39,293 nucleotides of DNA from JAAYCB01 sp012744395 (GCA_028703175.1 JAQVNJ010000047.1:1-39293), one strand, 5' to 3'. Shown: positions 1 through 8,959, counted from the first letter of the stretch. Notes: generated by a model from the letters alone, not told the origin. A program made the numbers and translations.

Positions 1-906
1 GTTGCCCAGCGCGCCGATCAGCAGAACCTGCTTATCGGCCGGCAGCCCGGCGAGCTCGCCGGCCAGCGCGGCGGTGACTTCCGGCCCCGGCATCTCCATC
101 GACGTTCGGGCGGCGGCGGCCGTGAGCACGTAGTCCGCTCCGCGGATGGCCTCAAGCATCAGCGGGATGCCCTGTTTTCCGCGGCTGAGGATTGCGCCCC
201 GCAGCGAGCCGGCGCGGACCTGCTGCGGCGCGCCCTTGCGGTCGCGGAGGCAGTCGAAGATCGCCTGAGACTCGGCGGGCTGCCCCTCGGCGGCAAGGGC
301 TTCGGCGGAGCGGAAGAGCCCCTCGCAGAAGTCGACCTCGGCGGCGGCCGGGGCGGCGGCGAGGGCCGCTTCGATGGCCTGGGCGGCCTGGAGCGTGCCG
401 ATGTTGCCCAATGCCCGGGCGGCGGCCCGGGCGGTGTCGCTGTCAGCGCTGGCGAGCAGCCCGGCCAGGGCGTCGACGGCCTCGGCGTCGCGGCGCACGC
501 CGAGGCTCCCGATCACGCCCAGCAGCGGGCGCCCCTTGACCTTGCTCAAGGCGTCGCGGAGCGCGGCGCTCGCCGCCGGGTCGGGGATCGGCTCCAGGGC
601 GTAGCGGGCCATGTGCGAGAGCTTTTCATCGTCCAGCAGGGCCGCCAGGGCCGGGACGGCCCGCGCGGCGCCGACGTGAGCCAGCTCGCGGCAGGCGTCG
701 GCCTTTTCCTTCTGCCCCGCGTCCGACTGGAGGACGGCGATGAGCTGGGCCTCGTCGGCCGCGCTTGCGGCGGCCGCCAGGAGCATCACGGCGGCCAGCG
801 CGAATTGCAGAGCCCGGGCCGGGACCAGCGGCGCTGGCGTCTTTTTCCGGCCCTGGGAGGCGTTCCGCGCGGTTTTGGGATCGGTGGTCGGTGTGCTGTT
901 CCCCAT
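1..906 (-). CDS. HEAT-repeat protein, N-terminal part (runs off left edge)
   Basis: This is the first 302 codons of a protein that continues beyond base 1. After a basic N-terminus (RNASQGRKKTPA) a hydrophobic stretch at about residues 28-46 ends in AAAASAADEA, which looks like a Sec signal peptide. The rest is Ala/Leu-rich helical repeats of the HEAT / PBS-lyase type, for example ELAHVGAARAVPALAALLDD and RALGNIGTLQAAQAIEAALA. Such repeats are protein-binding scaffolds; no catalytic motif is visible. The ATG at 906 is preceded by AGAAGGA about 9 bases upstream and lies 60 bases after the stop of the Gfo/Idh gene, so it is probably the last visible gene of that operon. Exported HEAT proteins next to Gfo/Idh genes are common in planctomycetes (family knowledge). 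The specific partner is unknown. Confidence 0.8.
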   Translation of the reverse strand, partial: MGNSTPTTDPKTARNASQGRKKTPAPLVPARALQFALAAVMLLAAAASAADEAQLIAVLQSDAGQKEKADACRELAHVGAARAVPALAALLDDEKLSHMARYALEPIPDPAASAALRDALSKVKGRPLLGVIGSLGVRRDAEAVDALAGLLASADSDTARAAARALGNIGTLQAAQAIEAALAAAPAAAEVDFCEGLFRSAEALAAEGQPAESQAIFDCLRDRKGAPQQVRAGSLRGAILSRGKQGIPLMLEAIRGADYVLTAAAARTSMEMPGPEVTAALAGELAGLPADKQVLLIGALGN

Positions 907-966
907 AATGGCAAGTCCTTCTCGAAATTGCTGTGACTGCTGAGCAAAGGCCGCGCCGCGCGTGTC

Positions 967-2277
967 TCAGTACACGTACGGCTCCCGCATGGCCCGCGAG
1001 CGGAAGCGATTGGCCTCCTCGTCGCCGATGAACTCGTCCTTGACCGGATCGTACTTGAGACTCCGCTTCAGCCACATGCAGATGTTGGCGGCGTGGACGG
1101 TGGTCATCGAGTGGTGCATCACGGCGGCGTTGGCCACGGCGGGCTCGCGGCTCTTCACGCAGTCGAGAAAGTTCCGCATGTGGTCGAGGGCCCTGCCCGT
1201 GCGGGCGACGTACTCGCCGATGACCTTCTTGTACTGGCGGAGGAGGTCGGGCGAGGAGACGTCGGGCCGGGAATAGCCGTCGGCCGCGGCGGCCCAACCC
1301 TCGGCGCCGTCGAACCGCTCGCCGCACGAACCGTGCCAGTACTTGTCGCCCCGCGAGAGGATCATCTTCACTCCGCTGGCGAAGTGCGTGACCATGCCGT
1401 CGCCGGTCTCGTTGTCGACGTACTCGTACGCGACCGGCGAGGTCTCGCCGCAATCCAGTCCGGCCTGCGCCTGGGCGAAGGTGTGGGCGCCCCACTCGCC
1501 GATGCAACTGGTGTGGAAATCGTAGTGGCCCCGCCACCCGCCGGAGACATAGCCCGGGTTGTAGGGCCGCCACGGGCAGGGGCCCAGCCAGGCGTCCCAG
1601 TCGACCTCGTCCTTGGGCGGCTCGGCGGCGGCCGGCAGCCAATCGTGCCGCATCTGGGCGGCGTCCCAGGGGGCGATGTGCGCGTAGGCCGTGTGAATCT
1701 TGCCCAGCCGGCCGGTGCGGGCCATCTCGATGGCGAAAACGTGGTTCGGCTCGCTCAGCCGTTGGGTGCCCGTCTGGTAGACGCGGGCGTAGCGGCGGGC
1801 GGTCTCCACGACCGCGCGGCCCTCGGCAATCGTCATCGAGGAGGGCTTTTCGCTGTAGACGTCCTTTCCGGCGCGCATCGCCAGGATCGAGGCCATCGCG
1901 TGCCAGCGGTCGCCCGTGGCGATCAGCACGGCGTCGATGTCGGTCCGCTCGGCCAGGAAAGCCCCGATCTCCGGGTATGCCCGGCAATCCTGGTTGCCGT
2001 ACTGAGCGTCGACGTGGTTTTTGACGGCCAAGCGCTGCTTCTTCTGCAAGTCGCAGACGGCGACGAACTGGACGTCGGGCTGGTGCATCATCCACTGGAG
2101 GTCGCCCATCCCCCGCCCCCGCAGCCCGATCCCGCCGGCGATGATCTTCTCGCTTGGCGGGACGGCGCCGTCCTTGCCGAGCACGTTGCCGGGAACGAGC
2201 GCCGGCGCGGCCAGAGACGCGCCCGCTCCGGCGGCTGCCTTGAGAAACTCGCGTCGCGTGACTTCTGGGTATCGCAT
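967..2277 (-). CDS. Tat-exported Gfo/Idh/MocA family oxidoreductase
   Basis: A 436-aa NAD(P)-dependent sugar dehydrogenase-like protein. The start at 2277 is chosen because it begins with a twin-arginine signal (TRREFLK, R8-R9, followed by an Ala-rich hydrophobic segment to about residue 28), and it lies only 2 bases after the stop of the upstream gene, suggesting translational coupling. A Rossmann nucleotide-binding stretch follows (IIAGGIGLRGRGMGD, about 45-59), then the family Lys motif EKP at 143-145 (K144). A WDAWLGPCPWRPYNPGY region and a C-terminal half with conserved WGAHTF follow, as in the planctomycete exported subfamily. Family members oxidise or reduce sugars and cyclitols; this subfamily is thought to act outside the cytoplasm on sugars or glycosides with tightly bound cofactor (inference). 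Substrate cannot be read from the sequence. Confidence 0.92.
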   Translation of the reverse strand: MRYPEVTRREFLKAAAGAGASLAAPALVPGNVLGKDGAVPPSEKIIAGGIGLRGRGMGDLQWMMHQPDVQFVAVCDLQKKQRLAVKNHVDAQYGNQDCRAYPEIGAFLAERTDIDAVLIATGDRWHAMASILAMRAGKDVYSEKPSSMTIAEGRAVVETARRYARVYQTGTQRLSEPNHVFAIEMARTGRLGKIHTAYAHIAPWDAAQMRHDWLPAAAEPPKDEVDWDAWLGPCPWRPYNPGYVSGGWRGHYDFHTSCIGEWGAHTFAQAQAGLDCGETSPVAYEYVDNETGDGMVTHFASGVKMILSRGDKYWHGSCGERFDGAEGWAAAADGYSRPDVSSPDLLRQYKKVIGEYVARTGRALDHMRNFLDCVKSREPAVANAAVMHHSMTTVHAANICMWLKRSLKYDPVKDEFIGDEEANRFRSRAMREPYVY

Positions 2278-2279
2278 GT

Positions 2280-4052
2280 TCAACGTCTCCTCGGTTGTCG
2301 GGCTTGAGTTTGGCTCGGCTGACGGCGTCCGCGGGGTCCGATCGGTCCAATCGCGCGCGGCCGTCCACGAGAATCGTAATTCCCCGCCGCAGCGGGTGCA
2401 ACCTCCGGCGCTTGCGCCGCCAGGAAGGCTTGCCACAAGTCGCCGCGGACGTAGATGCCGAGCAGGACGCCGGGACGCAGGCCGTAGAGCATCGGGCCAT
2501 CGTAGACCGCGCGGAGGAGCCGATCGACCGCGGGCGCTTCGTCGGGAGTCGTAAGGATCACCTCGGGCGGGCGGCGGCTTGCGGTGTTGCTCGACCAGGA
2601 GGATGGAGAGTCCCAGTAGCCGACGCTGTTGGGCGCCGATTTGCGGAGGTACCAGGGCAGCGGCCAGTAGTTTTCCGCGGTCACGACGTGGACGACCATC
2701 GCCCGGCCGGCCGGCGAGACCTGCGCCAATCGCTCCAACTGGGCCGCGAGGTTGACCAGGTCGGTCGAGGTGTGGGCGTAGACGTAGGGATTGCGGGTGT
2801 CGGCCTGGAAACGGAAATTCAGCTGGTACGACTGCCAACCGAGCTGGGCGGTCCCCGCCAGGAACAGCGCGATCGCCGCGGACTTGCCGAGCGAGGTGGG
2901 AGTCCAGCGGACAATCGCCGCCGCGCCCGCGCCGGCCAGCAGGATCATCCCGGTAAGAAAGCTCACCAGGCACCAGGGCGTTTTGTAGGGAAGCGCCGAA
3001 TAGAGCGCGGTCAGGGCGAGCGTATACAGTGCGAGGAACCGACCCAGATAGTCCGCCGAGCCCCGCCGGCCGCTCGAAGCGAGGCTGGCCGCGGCGCCCA
3101 CCACGGCCAGGCCGACGATCAGCCCCTCGCTCCAGAAGAAGCCGCGCCCCGGGCGGTTGGCGGCAAGCAACTGGAGATAGTAGTGCCACGGGTGTGCGTG
3201 GATTCCGCCTTCGCGGCCGCGCTGGAAGTAGGTCCCGTAGGCCAGGATCGAGTCGATCGTTCCGCGCCAATCCGCGCCGAAGGACGAGTATACAAGCGTA
3301 GAGACGAGCACCGCCGCGCAGGCGGCAAGCGCCAGGGATCGGCCGCTGACGCGCAAGCGGAGGTCGGGCAGCCGGCCGTCGCGCCAGCGGCTCCAGGCCA
3401 GCGCAAGCGCCAGGCCAACGGCCATCGCCGCGGCGGCGAGAACCCAGGTCTCCTTGGTCGCGTGCATCAGGCCGAAACAGGCGCCGCAGGCGACGGCCCA
3501 CCACGGCGAGCGGGTCCGCGCGGATTGCCAGGCCGACGCAATTGCGGCAAGCGTGAAGAAGGCCAGCAACATCTCCTGGATGTAGTAGCGCGAATAGAAG
3601 ACCATGGCGGGCGAAACGGCCAACAGCAGCGCCGCCGCCAACGCGCCTGAGCGCCCGAGGCCGCCGGACAGCAAAGGCACGAGCAAGACCAGGCCCGCGC
3701 CGAACACGGCGGGCACGATTCGATAATCGAACTCGGAGGTGGCGGCGAATTGCGAAATCCCCCGCAGCCTCAGGGAAGCCGCAGCGATCCAGTAGAGGCT
3801 CGGCCCGTGGTGCTCCCGCGGATCGTAGCGGTAGTGGCCGGTTTCCAGGAGCAGGCCGGTGCGAACCGCCTGATTCCCCTCGTCAGCGTGCATCGGCCGC
3901 GCGCCGAGGCGCGGGGCGCGGAACGCCAGGGCGCCGATCGCAATCGCCAGCAGGGCCGCTCCGCAGACGCAGCCCCCGGAGAGGCCGGCTAGCGCGCGGC
4001 CGGCGGACTTGCACCGCGCTGGGGGCTGGCGTGCCACGGCGGCCGGATTCAT
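2280..4052 (-). CDS. Agl23-type (TIGR03663) membrane glycosyltransferase, GT39-like
   Basis: A 590-aa polytopic membrane protein. A basic N-terminus is followed by a membrane segment at about 29-46 and then by RPMHADEGNQAV (52-63) and YRYDPREHHGPSLYW (74-88). An acidic DE pair in the first extracytoplasmic loop followed by a YxYDPxxxHGP motif is the signature of the TIGR03663 / Agl23 group, related to GT-C dolichyl-phosphate-mannose-type transferases. About ten more hydrophobic segments follow up to about residue 400, then a soluble C-terminal domain. Such enzymes move a sugar from a lipid carrier to an acceptor on the outer face of the membrane. The start overlaps the upstream stop in an ATGA junction (4049-4052), so it is translationally coupled to the discoidin-like gene. 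The acceptor is unknown. Confidence 0.85.
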   Translation of the reverse strand: MNPAAVARQPPARCKSAGRALAGLSGGCVCGAALLAIAIGALAFRAPRLGARPMHADEGNQAVRTGLLLETGHYRYDPREHHGPSLYWIAAASLRLRGISQFAATSEFDYRIVPAVFGAGLVLLVPLLSGGLGRSGALAAALLLAVSPAMVFYSRYYIQEMLLAFFTLAAIASAWQSARTRSPWWAVACGACFGLMHATKETWVLAAAAMAVGLALALAWSRWRDGRLPDLRLRVSGRSLALAACAAVLVSTLVYSSFGADWRGTIDSILAYGTYFQRGREGGIHAHPWHYYLQLLAANRPGRGFFWSEGLIVGLAVVGAAASLASSGRRGSADYLGRFLALYTLALTALYSALPYKTPWCLVSFLTGMILLAGAGAAAIVRWTPTSLGKSAAIALFLAGTAQLGWQSYQLNFRFQADTRNPYVYAHTSTDLVNLAAQLERLAQVSPAGRAMVVHVVTAENYWPLPWYLRKSAPNSVGYWDSPSSWSSNTASRRPPEVILTTPDEAPAVDRLLRAVYDGPMLYGLRPGVLLGIYVRGDLWQAFLAAQAPEVAPAAAGNYDSRGRPRAIGPIGPRGRRQPSQTQARQPRRR

Positions 4053-4780
4053 CGGGCGGCCTTGCCATAGACCTCGACTTCGACGTAATGGTTCAGGTCG
4101 TTTGAGGTGTTGCCCCGGGAGTAGAGGCGGACGTAGCGGCCGCGCGCCGGGCGGCCTTCGGCGTCGCGGACATCGGCGAGCTTCCCGCGAAAGTCGTCGA
4201 TATACTCCAGGTGCTTGCCCAGCCCCAGTCCGGAAGAATTGTCGAAATCGTTGTTGAACACCGTGCTGACGTTTTCGATGAAATCGGGGTCATCCGCCAA
4301 CTGGATGACAACGTCGTGGTAGACGCGGCCTTCCAGGTGGTAGTGCCAGAGGGCGATCGCGGAGACCTCGGCGGGCGATTGGAGGTCGATCTGCACCCAT
4401 TGCCGGTTGGGCCCGAGCTCGACGAAGCTTCCATCGGCGCCGGACTTGTCGCCGTCGGTGGCCATCGCCAATTCGCCGACGATCGGCTGCATGTCGCTCG
4501 AGGTTACCGGCTTGCCGAGCGCCAGGTTGGTGGTGCCCGGCGGCACATAGAACGGCGGCCTCGGCTTCTGGTCGTACTTCTCGAGCGTGGCGGCGGGCTG
4601 GATGTTCTTGGGAGTGCCCTGGAAGAGCGGCTGGGGGAGTTTGATCTCCAGGGCAACGCGGTCCTGGCCGCGCCCCGGGCGAGCGCTGCGGGGTTCGGCG
4701 GCCGGCAGGCCGCCGGCCAGCAGCAACGAGGCCGAGGTGAAGATCGCCAAGGCGATCCGAGCAGGAATTCTGTTCGTCAT
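4049..4780 (-). CDS. Exported discoidin-like (F5/8 type C-like) carbohydrate-binding protein
   Basis: A 243-aa protein with a Sec-type signal peptide (MTNRIPARIALAIF to GGLPAAEP, cleavage near residue 28). The mature part contains a galactose-binding-like beta-sandwich pattern: NLALGKPVTSS at 85-95, ELAMATDGDKSG at 103-114, QWVQIDLQSPAEVSAIALW at 127-145, and a closing strand RYVRLYSRGNTSNDLNHY. These are hallmarks of the F5/8 type C (discoidin) fold, which usually binds glycans or membranes. No enzymatic domain is present. The ATG has a GAGGAG ribosome-binding site at 4790-4795. It is the first gene of the leftward operon and overlaps the glycosyltransferase gene by 4 bases, so binding of a surface glycan made or modified by that operon is a reasonable inference. 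Confidence 0.75.
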   Translation of the reverse strand: MTNRIPARIALAIFTSASLLLAGGLPAAEPRSARPGRGQDRVALEIKLPQPLFQGTPKNIQPAATLEKYDQKPRPPFYVPPGTTNLALGKPVTSSDMQPIVGELAMATDGDKSGADGSFVELGPNRQWVQIDLQSPAEVSAIALWHYHLEGRVYHDVVIQLADDPDFIENVSTVFNNDFDNSSGLGLGKHLEYIDDFRGKLADVRDAEGRPARGRYVRLYSRGNTSNDLNHYVEVEVYGKAAR

Positions 4781-5188
4781 GTCTCAAGACTCCTCAACAG
4801 GCGATCGATCAGGCCGGCGCCGAGAGCGCGTGCGGGCGGCGGCGGAGGAGCCGGTCCGCCTCTGGGGTGTGAACGGTTGCGGCGCCTGCCATCGTACCGG
4901 CAACCAGCAGGCTCCGCCAGTCGTCTCCGGTTCGGCCGCGGCGATCGGCGGGCGATCCGTCGCCTGACGACGGTTGACGCGGTGCTTGGCGAACGGTTAG
5001 GGTGATTTGGTGCGATCGAGGCCTGGCGGTTGCCTGGCCGGGCGGCGCGGGCGATGCGGGCGATGCGGGGGGCGCGTGTCTCCGTTTCGCGGCATGTCGG
5101 CCTCTGATCGGAGGAGTCGCGATGGTCGGCCGCGACCGGTGAACAATCCATCAACAATCCATCAGCGAGACGATTGAGGTGCATCACG
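4781..5188. promoter_or_regulatory. Divergent intergenic region between discoidin operon and GH2 gene
   Basis: About 400 bases separate two divergently transcribed genes, so it must hold both promoters. I see no convincing -35/-10 pair. It contains the leftward ribosome-binding site GAGGAG (4790-4795), a short GCGGGCGAT tandem near 5050-5070, a perfect 11-base tandem repeat at 5142-5163 and the rightward ribosome-binding site GAGGTG at 5176-5181. Short open frames across this stretch have no recognisable product. Confidence 0.45.
5142..5163. repeat. 11-bp perfect tandem direct repeat upstream of GH2 gene
   Basis: The 11-mer AACAATCCATC occurs twice head-to-tail with no spacer, ending 25 bases before the GH2 start codon. 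It is AT-richer than its surroundings. A period of 11 bases is about one helical turn, which would place two copies on the same DNA face, as in some operators; the role is only inferred. Confidence 0.6.
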
Positions 5189-7951
5189 ATGAGCGAGGCA
5201 AGAACCGCAGGCGTGGGCAACGGGGCGAGGATCGCCGGCTTGGCCGGAGTTGCCGTCCTGCTGGCGGCGCGGCTGGCGGCGGCCGCCGAGACGCCGCCGC
5301 CAGCGGCGTCGGAGAGCAAGTTCGCCTGGCCGCGGGCGGATCAGGTTGTCCTCGACGGGGTCTGGGACCTGGCATGGTCCGATCCGGCTGAAACGCCCGA
5401 CGCGCTGCCCGAGGTCGACAAGCTGGACTGGTTTCAGGCCGCCGTGCCGTGCGAGGTCCACTGGGCGTTGCACCGGGCGGGCAAGGCGCCGAACCCCTAC
5501 GTCGGGCTCGCCTCGCAGCAATTGCGCTGGGTCGAAGACAAGTCGTGGTGGTTTCGCCGCAAGTTCACCCTTCCGGCGGATTTTCGCGGGGAGCAGATTC
5601 GCTTGATTTTCGACGGCGTGGACTACTACGGCTCCTACTGGCTGAATGGCAAGTATCTCGGCCGCAGCGAGGGGGCGCTGGGGACGGTGAAGTTCATCCT
5701 CTCCAACCTTCGCTACGACCGCGAGAACGAGCTGCTCGTGCGGGTTGAATGCGGTGGATACAAAGTCGGCCGGGCCGGCGGCGCGCCGCCGGCCTCGCTG
5801 ATCAAGTCGGAACTCTGGTCCGGCTGGCGCGTCGGCGCAGCCGACTTCAACACGCTCGGCATCTGGCGGCCGGTCCGACTGCTCAAGAACGACTGGCCCG
5901 TCCTGGAGCGGCCGTTTGTCTCGACAGCCGAGCTGGGAGCCGAATCGGCCCGGGTCCGCGTGATGTGCGAAGTCTGCACGATCGAGGAAGACCAGGCGGA
6001 GGTTGAGGTGCGGGCGACGATCCGCGGCCGCGGTTTTCCGATCGAGCCGGCCAGCGGGGCCGTGACGCTGACGCCGCAAAACCCGATGGTCCTGGCCGAC
6101 ATCGACCTTGCGGTCCCCAAGCCCCGCCTCTGGTGGCCGGCTGGTCTCGGCGAGCAGCCGATGTACCAGGCGGAGATCGTTCTTGCCCGCGACGGCCAGG
6201 AGCTCGACCGCCTCGTCGTGCCGTTTGGCATCCGCACGATCGAGCGGCGCGCCGGAGGGATGCAGCGGACCAGCTACGAGGCGAGAGAATGGATATTCCA
6301 CGTCAACGGCAAGCCGATGTTTGTCAAGGGCGCGAACTGGATGCCGATCGACGCCCTGGCCGACATCGACCCGGAGAACTACGAATGGCACTTGGCGATG
6401 GCCCGCCAGGCCGGCATCCAGATGATCCGCGTCTGGGGCGGCGGGATCGTCGAGGTCGACGAGTTCTACGACCTCTGCGACCGGCTGGGGATCATGGTCT
6501 GGCAAGATTTCCCTCTCAGCTGCGGATGGAGAGCCGAGAAGCTCAACCGGGCGATCTGGTCGAACACGGTCGCCTGGCACATCTTCCGGCTGCGGAACCA
6601 CCCCTCGCTGGCCTTCTGGTGCGGCGGCAACGAGTTCCCTCCGGACGATCGGGCGAATGCTGACCTGGTGGCCGCGATGGCCCGGCTGACCCGGATTCTC
6701 GACGGCACCCGCTATTTCATGGCGGCCTCGCCGGATGAGGGCGACCACCACCTGTATCACCAGTGGGACGCCTCCCGTGCCTGGAAGTCGGAACTGGTCC
6801 GCGGGCCGTTCGTCAGCGAGTGGGGCTCGCACGGGATGCCGACCGCGCAGACGTACGCCAAGATCGTTGATCCCAGGGAAGCCGATGCAGTGATCGGCCC
6901 GACGCTGTTGAAAATGGACCAGAAGCTGATGAGCAGCGAGTTTCCGGAAATCGCGCACCACTGGGTCGAATTCGAGCCCAGCCGGCTGCCGCAGATGCTC
7001 GCCCGCGGCTCGGCGTTCGATAACCTGGCCGCCGTGCCGCTGGAGCGGTTCACCGAGGCGGTCGCCGCCGGCGGGGGCGAATTCTATAAATACTCCGCGG
7101 AAGCCGCCCGCAGCGCCTATCCCCAGAACGGCGGCCTGCTGTTCTGGGTCTGGAAGCGCCCCTGGCCGGTCACGGGCATCCAGATTGTCGACGGGCTGGG
7201 CCAGCCGCTGGCGGTCTACTACGACGTCAAGCGGGCGTTCAGCTCGCCCTGGCCCTGCCTGATCCCGCCGCACTTGAACTACGCGGCCGGCGAGCGGTTC
7301 CGGGCGGGCACGGCCATCTTGAGCGAGGCCGCCCAGCCGGCGCCGAAGGGGTTGCGCCTGGCGGCGCGGCTGGTCGGGCCGGACCTGAAGACGCGCCAGG
7401 TCTGGAGCGATGCGGCGGCGATCGACGTGCCGGACGGGGCGGAGTCGGCGCGCGGTCCGGCGATCGATTTCGTGGTGGCCGAGGATTTCGCCCGTTCGTT
7501 CTTCTTCGTGGTGCTCGACCTCTCCGGATCAGACGGCAAGCCGCTGGCGAGAAACGTCTACGCGTTCCGCTGCCCGCCCGAGTTGGAGGACAAGGCCGCC
7601 CGCGATGCCTATCGCGCCAAGCCGCAGCGGGCCCTGCTGCTCGCCGACGGCCCGTGGCTGCGGCCGCAGGTGGAGAAGGCGCCCACGACGCTCAGCGCCC
7701 GGCTGATCTCCACGGCGCGGGACGCGGCCGGCCGGTCGCGGCTTGTCGTGGAGGTGAAGAACACCGGCATGGCGCCGGCGGTGATGACCCACGTGCACGT
7801 CGACGGTCCGATCAACTACGTGGCCGATGACGCGTATTTCTGGCTCGAGCCGGGCGAGTCGCGGACGGTGGGCGTGCGACTCCGCACGACGAGCGGCGCG
7901 GAGGCGGCGGATTTCAAAGTCTCGGCGCGGGCGTGGAACGTTGTGGATTGA
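5189..7951 (+). CDS. Exported glycoside hydrolase family 2 protein, beta-mannosidase-like
   Basis: A 920-aa GH2 enzyme. The ATG at 5189 is preferred over an upstream TTG at 5174 because GAGGTG (5176-5181) sits 7 bases before it. An N-terminal signal peptide ends near LAARLAAAAETP. The order is the usual GH2 one: sugar-binding jelly-roll (SWWFRRKFTLPADF, then YYGSYWLNGKYLGRSEGALG), immunoglobulin-like domain, then a TIM barrel beginning near FVKGANWMPIDALAD. The acid/base Glu lies in WCGGNEFPP (E482) and the nucleophile Glu in FVSEWGSHG (E544); both are intact. The length and the WMPIDAL and RVWGGGIVE motifs are those of beta-mannosidases rather than beta-galactosidases. A C-terminal beta-sandwich follows. 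Role: periplasmic or surface cleavage of beta-mannosides or related glycosides. Exact specificity is inferred. Confidence 0.9.
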   Translation: MSEARTAGVGNGARIAGLAGVAVLLAARLAAAAETPPPAASESKFAWPRADQVVLDGVWDLAWSDPAETPDALPEVDKLDWFQAAVPCEVHWALHRAGKAPNPYVGLASQQLRWVEDKSWWFRRKFTLPADFRGEQIRLIFDGVDYYGSYWLNGKYLGRSEGALGTVKFILSNLRYDRENELLVRVECGGYKVGRAGGAPPASLIKSELWSGWRVGAADFNTLGIWRPVRLLKNDWPVLERPFVSTAELGAESARVRVMCEVCTIEEDQAEVEVRATIRGRGFPIEPASGAVTLTPQNPMVLADIDLAVPKPRLWWPAGLGEQPMYQAEIVLARDGQELDRLVVPFGIRTIERRAGGMQRTSYEAREWIFHVNGKPMFVKGANWMPIDALADIDPENYEWHLAMARQAGIQMIRVWGGGIVEVDEFYDLCDRLGIMVWQDFPLSCGWRAEKLNRAIWSNTVAWHIFRLRNHPSLAFWCGGNEFPPDDRANADLVAAMARLTRILDGTRYFMAASPDEGDHHLYHQWDASRAWKSELVRGPFVSEWGSHGMPTAQTYAKIVDPREADAVIGPTLLKMDQKLMSSEFPEIAHHWVEFEPSRLPQMLARGSAFDNLAAVPLERFTEAVAAGGGEFYKYSAEAARSAYPQNGGLLFWVWKRPWPVTGIQIVDGLGQPLAVYYDVKRAFSSPWPCLIPPHLNYAAGERFRAGTAILSEAAQPAPKGLRLAARLVGPDLKTRQVWSDAAAIDVPDGAESARGPAIDFVVAEDFARSFFFVVLDLSGSDGKPLARNVYAFRCPPELEDKAARDAYRAKPQRALLLADGPWLRPQVEKAPTTLSARLISTARDAAGRSRLVVEVKNTGMAPAVMTHVHVDGPINYVADDAYFWLEPGESRTVGVRLRTTSGAEAADFKVSARAWNVVD

Positions 7952-8050
7952 ACGGCGGCGAGCGCGGGCTTCCGGGGGGGCGGTCGGGCGTCGGGCGGGC
8001 GGCCGCCGACCTGGCCCTCCCTCGCGACGCGCCGCCTGGGCGCTGCCCGC

Positions 8051-8959
8051 TCAGCGCGCAAGCCGCTGCTCGCCCACCTCGTTGAGCCATGAGCGGGTCC
8101 AGTCAACCGTATCGAGGCCGATATCGCAGACGCCGTGTTCGAGGAAGATCATCCCCTCGATCCGTCCTTCTTGCAGGAGCCGATAGCCGTACAGCGTTTG
8201 GGCTTTCATCCGCTCCAGGGGCATCGGCGCCTTGTTGCCGAAATCCCACAGGTAGCAGCCGAGCAGCTTGGGATGGTCCGGGGTGATCTTTTCCAGCCGC
8301 TCGAAGTTTTCCGGCAATTTCGCCAGGTCCTCGGATTTCCAGGTCCAGAACGTGATCTTGTCGCAGTACTTCAAGTGGTCCTGGATCGGCAGGTGCAACT
8401 GATGGCTGTAGACGACGACATAGAGCGGCAGCGTGCGGCCGTCCGCCGTGCGGCGGCGCTGTTGGAGTCCGCGCAGCTGGTCGACCGTCAGGTGCGCCGT
8501 CCCGTCTCCTTTGAAATAGTCGTCCATGATGAAGCCCGAGATATTGGGGAATCGGGCGGGCATTTTGAGGACGTAGTCGCGCCGCTCGGGGTCCGTCTCC
8601 CCGCCCGACTCGACGACCGCCCAGACGACCCGCTTGAGCGGGCTGAGGGCGATCGCGTACTGGTCATATTCCTCCAATTGGGGCCGCCCCTTGTGGCGGA
8701 TCAGGAACAGGTTGGGAATTCCCATGTAGAAGGCCGCCTCCGCGGCCGTCATTCTCGACGCGGCGTGCCCCCAGTCGTCGTTCGTCGCCCCCGGCGCCCC
8801 GCCCCAAATCCAGATCCGATCGCGGACGGTCCCGTCGTCGGGCAGGCAGGGAAACCCGCGGGCGGGGCCCGCGGCCGCAAACGCCCGCGGCGCGCCGGCG
8901 GCCATCGCCGTCGCCGCGCCAGCCGCCCCCAAAAAACTCCTTCGGCTCATGTTGTTCAT
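8051..8959 (-). CDS. Tat-signal protein of unrecognised family
   Basis: A 302-aa protein. The start at 8959 is supported by GGAGAG at 8965-8970, 5 bases upstream; a second ATG at 8950 is in frame. The N-terminus is a clear Tat signal, SRRSFLGAAGAATAMA, cleaved near AFAAAGPARG. I do not recognise the family. Visible features are DRIWIWGGAPG near the mature start, GIPNLFLIRHKG, an acidic IMDDYFKGDGTAH, VYSHQLHLPIQDHL and CYLWDFGNKAPMPLE. The alternation of hydrophobic strands, each ending in D, H or W, would fit a TIM-barrel fold with sugar-binding aromatic residues (inference only). It is convergent with the exported GH2 gene, which suggests but does not prove a role in glycan metabolism. The 99 bases between the two genes are GC-rich, with no obvious terminator. 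Confidence 0.8.
   Translation of the reverse strand: MNNMSRRSFLGAAGAATAMAAGAPRAFAAAGPARGFPCLPDDGTVRDRIWIWGGAPGATNDDWGHAASRMTAAEAAFYMGIPNLFLIRHKGRPQLEEYDQYAIALSPLKRVVWAVVESGGETDPERRDYVLKMPARFPNISGFIMDDYFKGDGTAHLTVDQLRGLQQRRRTADGRTLPLYVVVYSHQLHLPIQDHLKYCDKITFWTWKSEDLAKLPENFERLEKITPDHPKLLGCYLWDFGNKAPMPLERMKAQTLYGYRLLQEGRIEGMIFLEHGVCDIGLDTVDWTRSWLNEVGEQRLAR

Noticed and set aside
626..2500. A 624-codon minus-strand frame overlapping the first Gfo/Idh gene
   Set aside because: It is out of frame with the supported HEAT-repeat and Gfo/Idh genes and is Arg-rich, as expected from a shifted frame.
4587..4967. Possible cytochrome-like CGACH heme motif in a plus-strand frame
   Set aside because: The frame runs antisense through the discoidin-like gene into the intergenic region, with no signal peptide or second heme feature; a chance CxxCH.
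5162..7273. A 703-codon open frame on the minus strand
   Set aside because: It lies opposite the GH2 gene, whose catalytic motifs are all intact; the antisense product has no recognisable domain.
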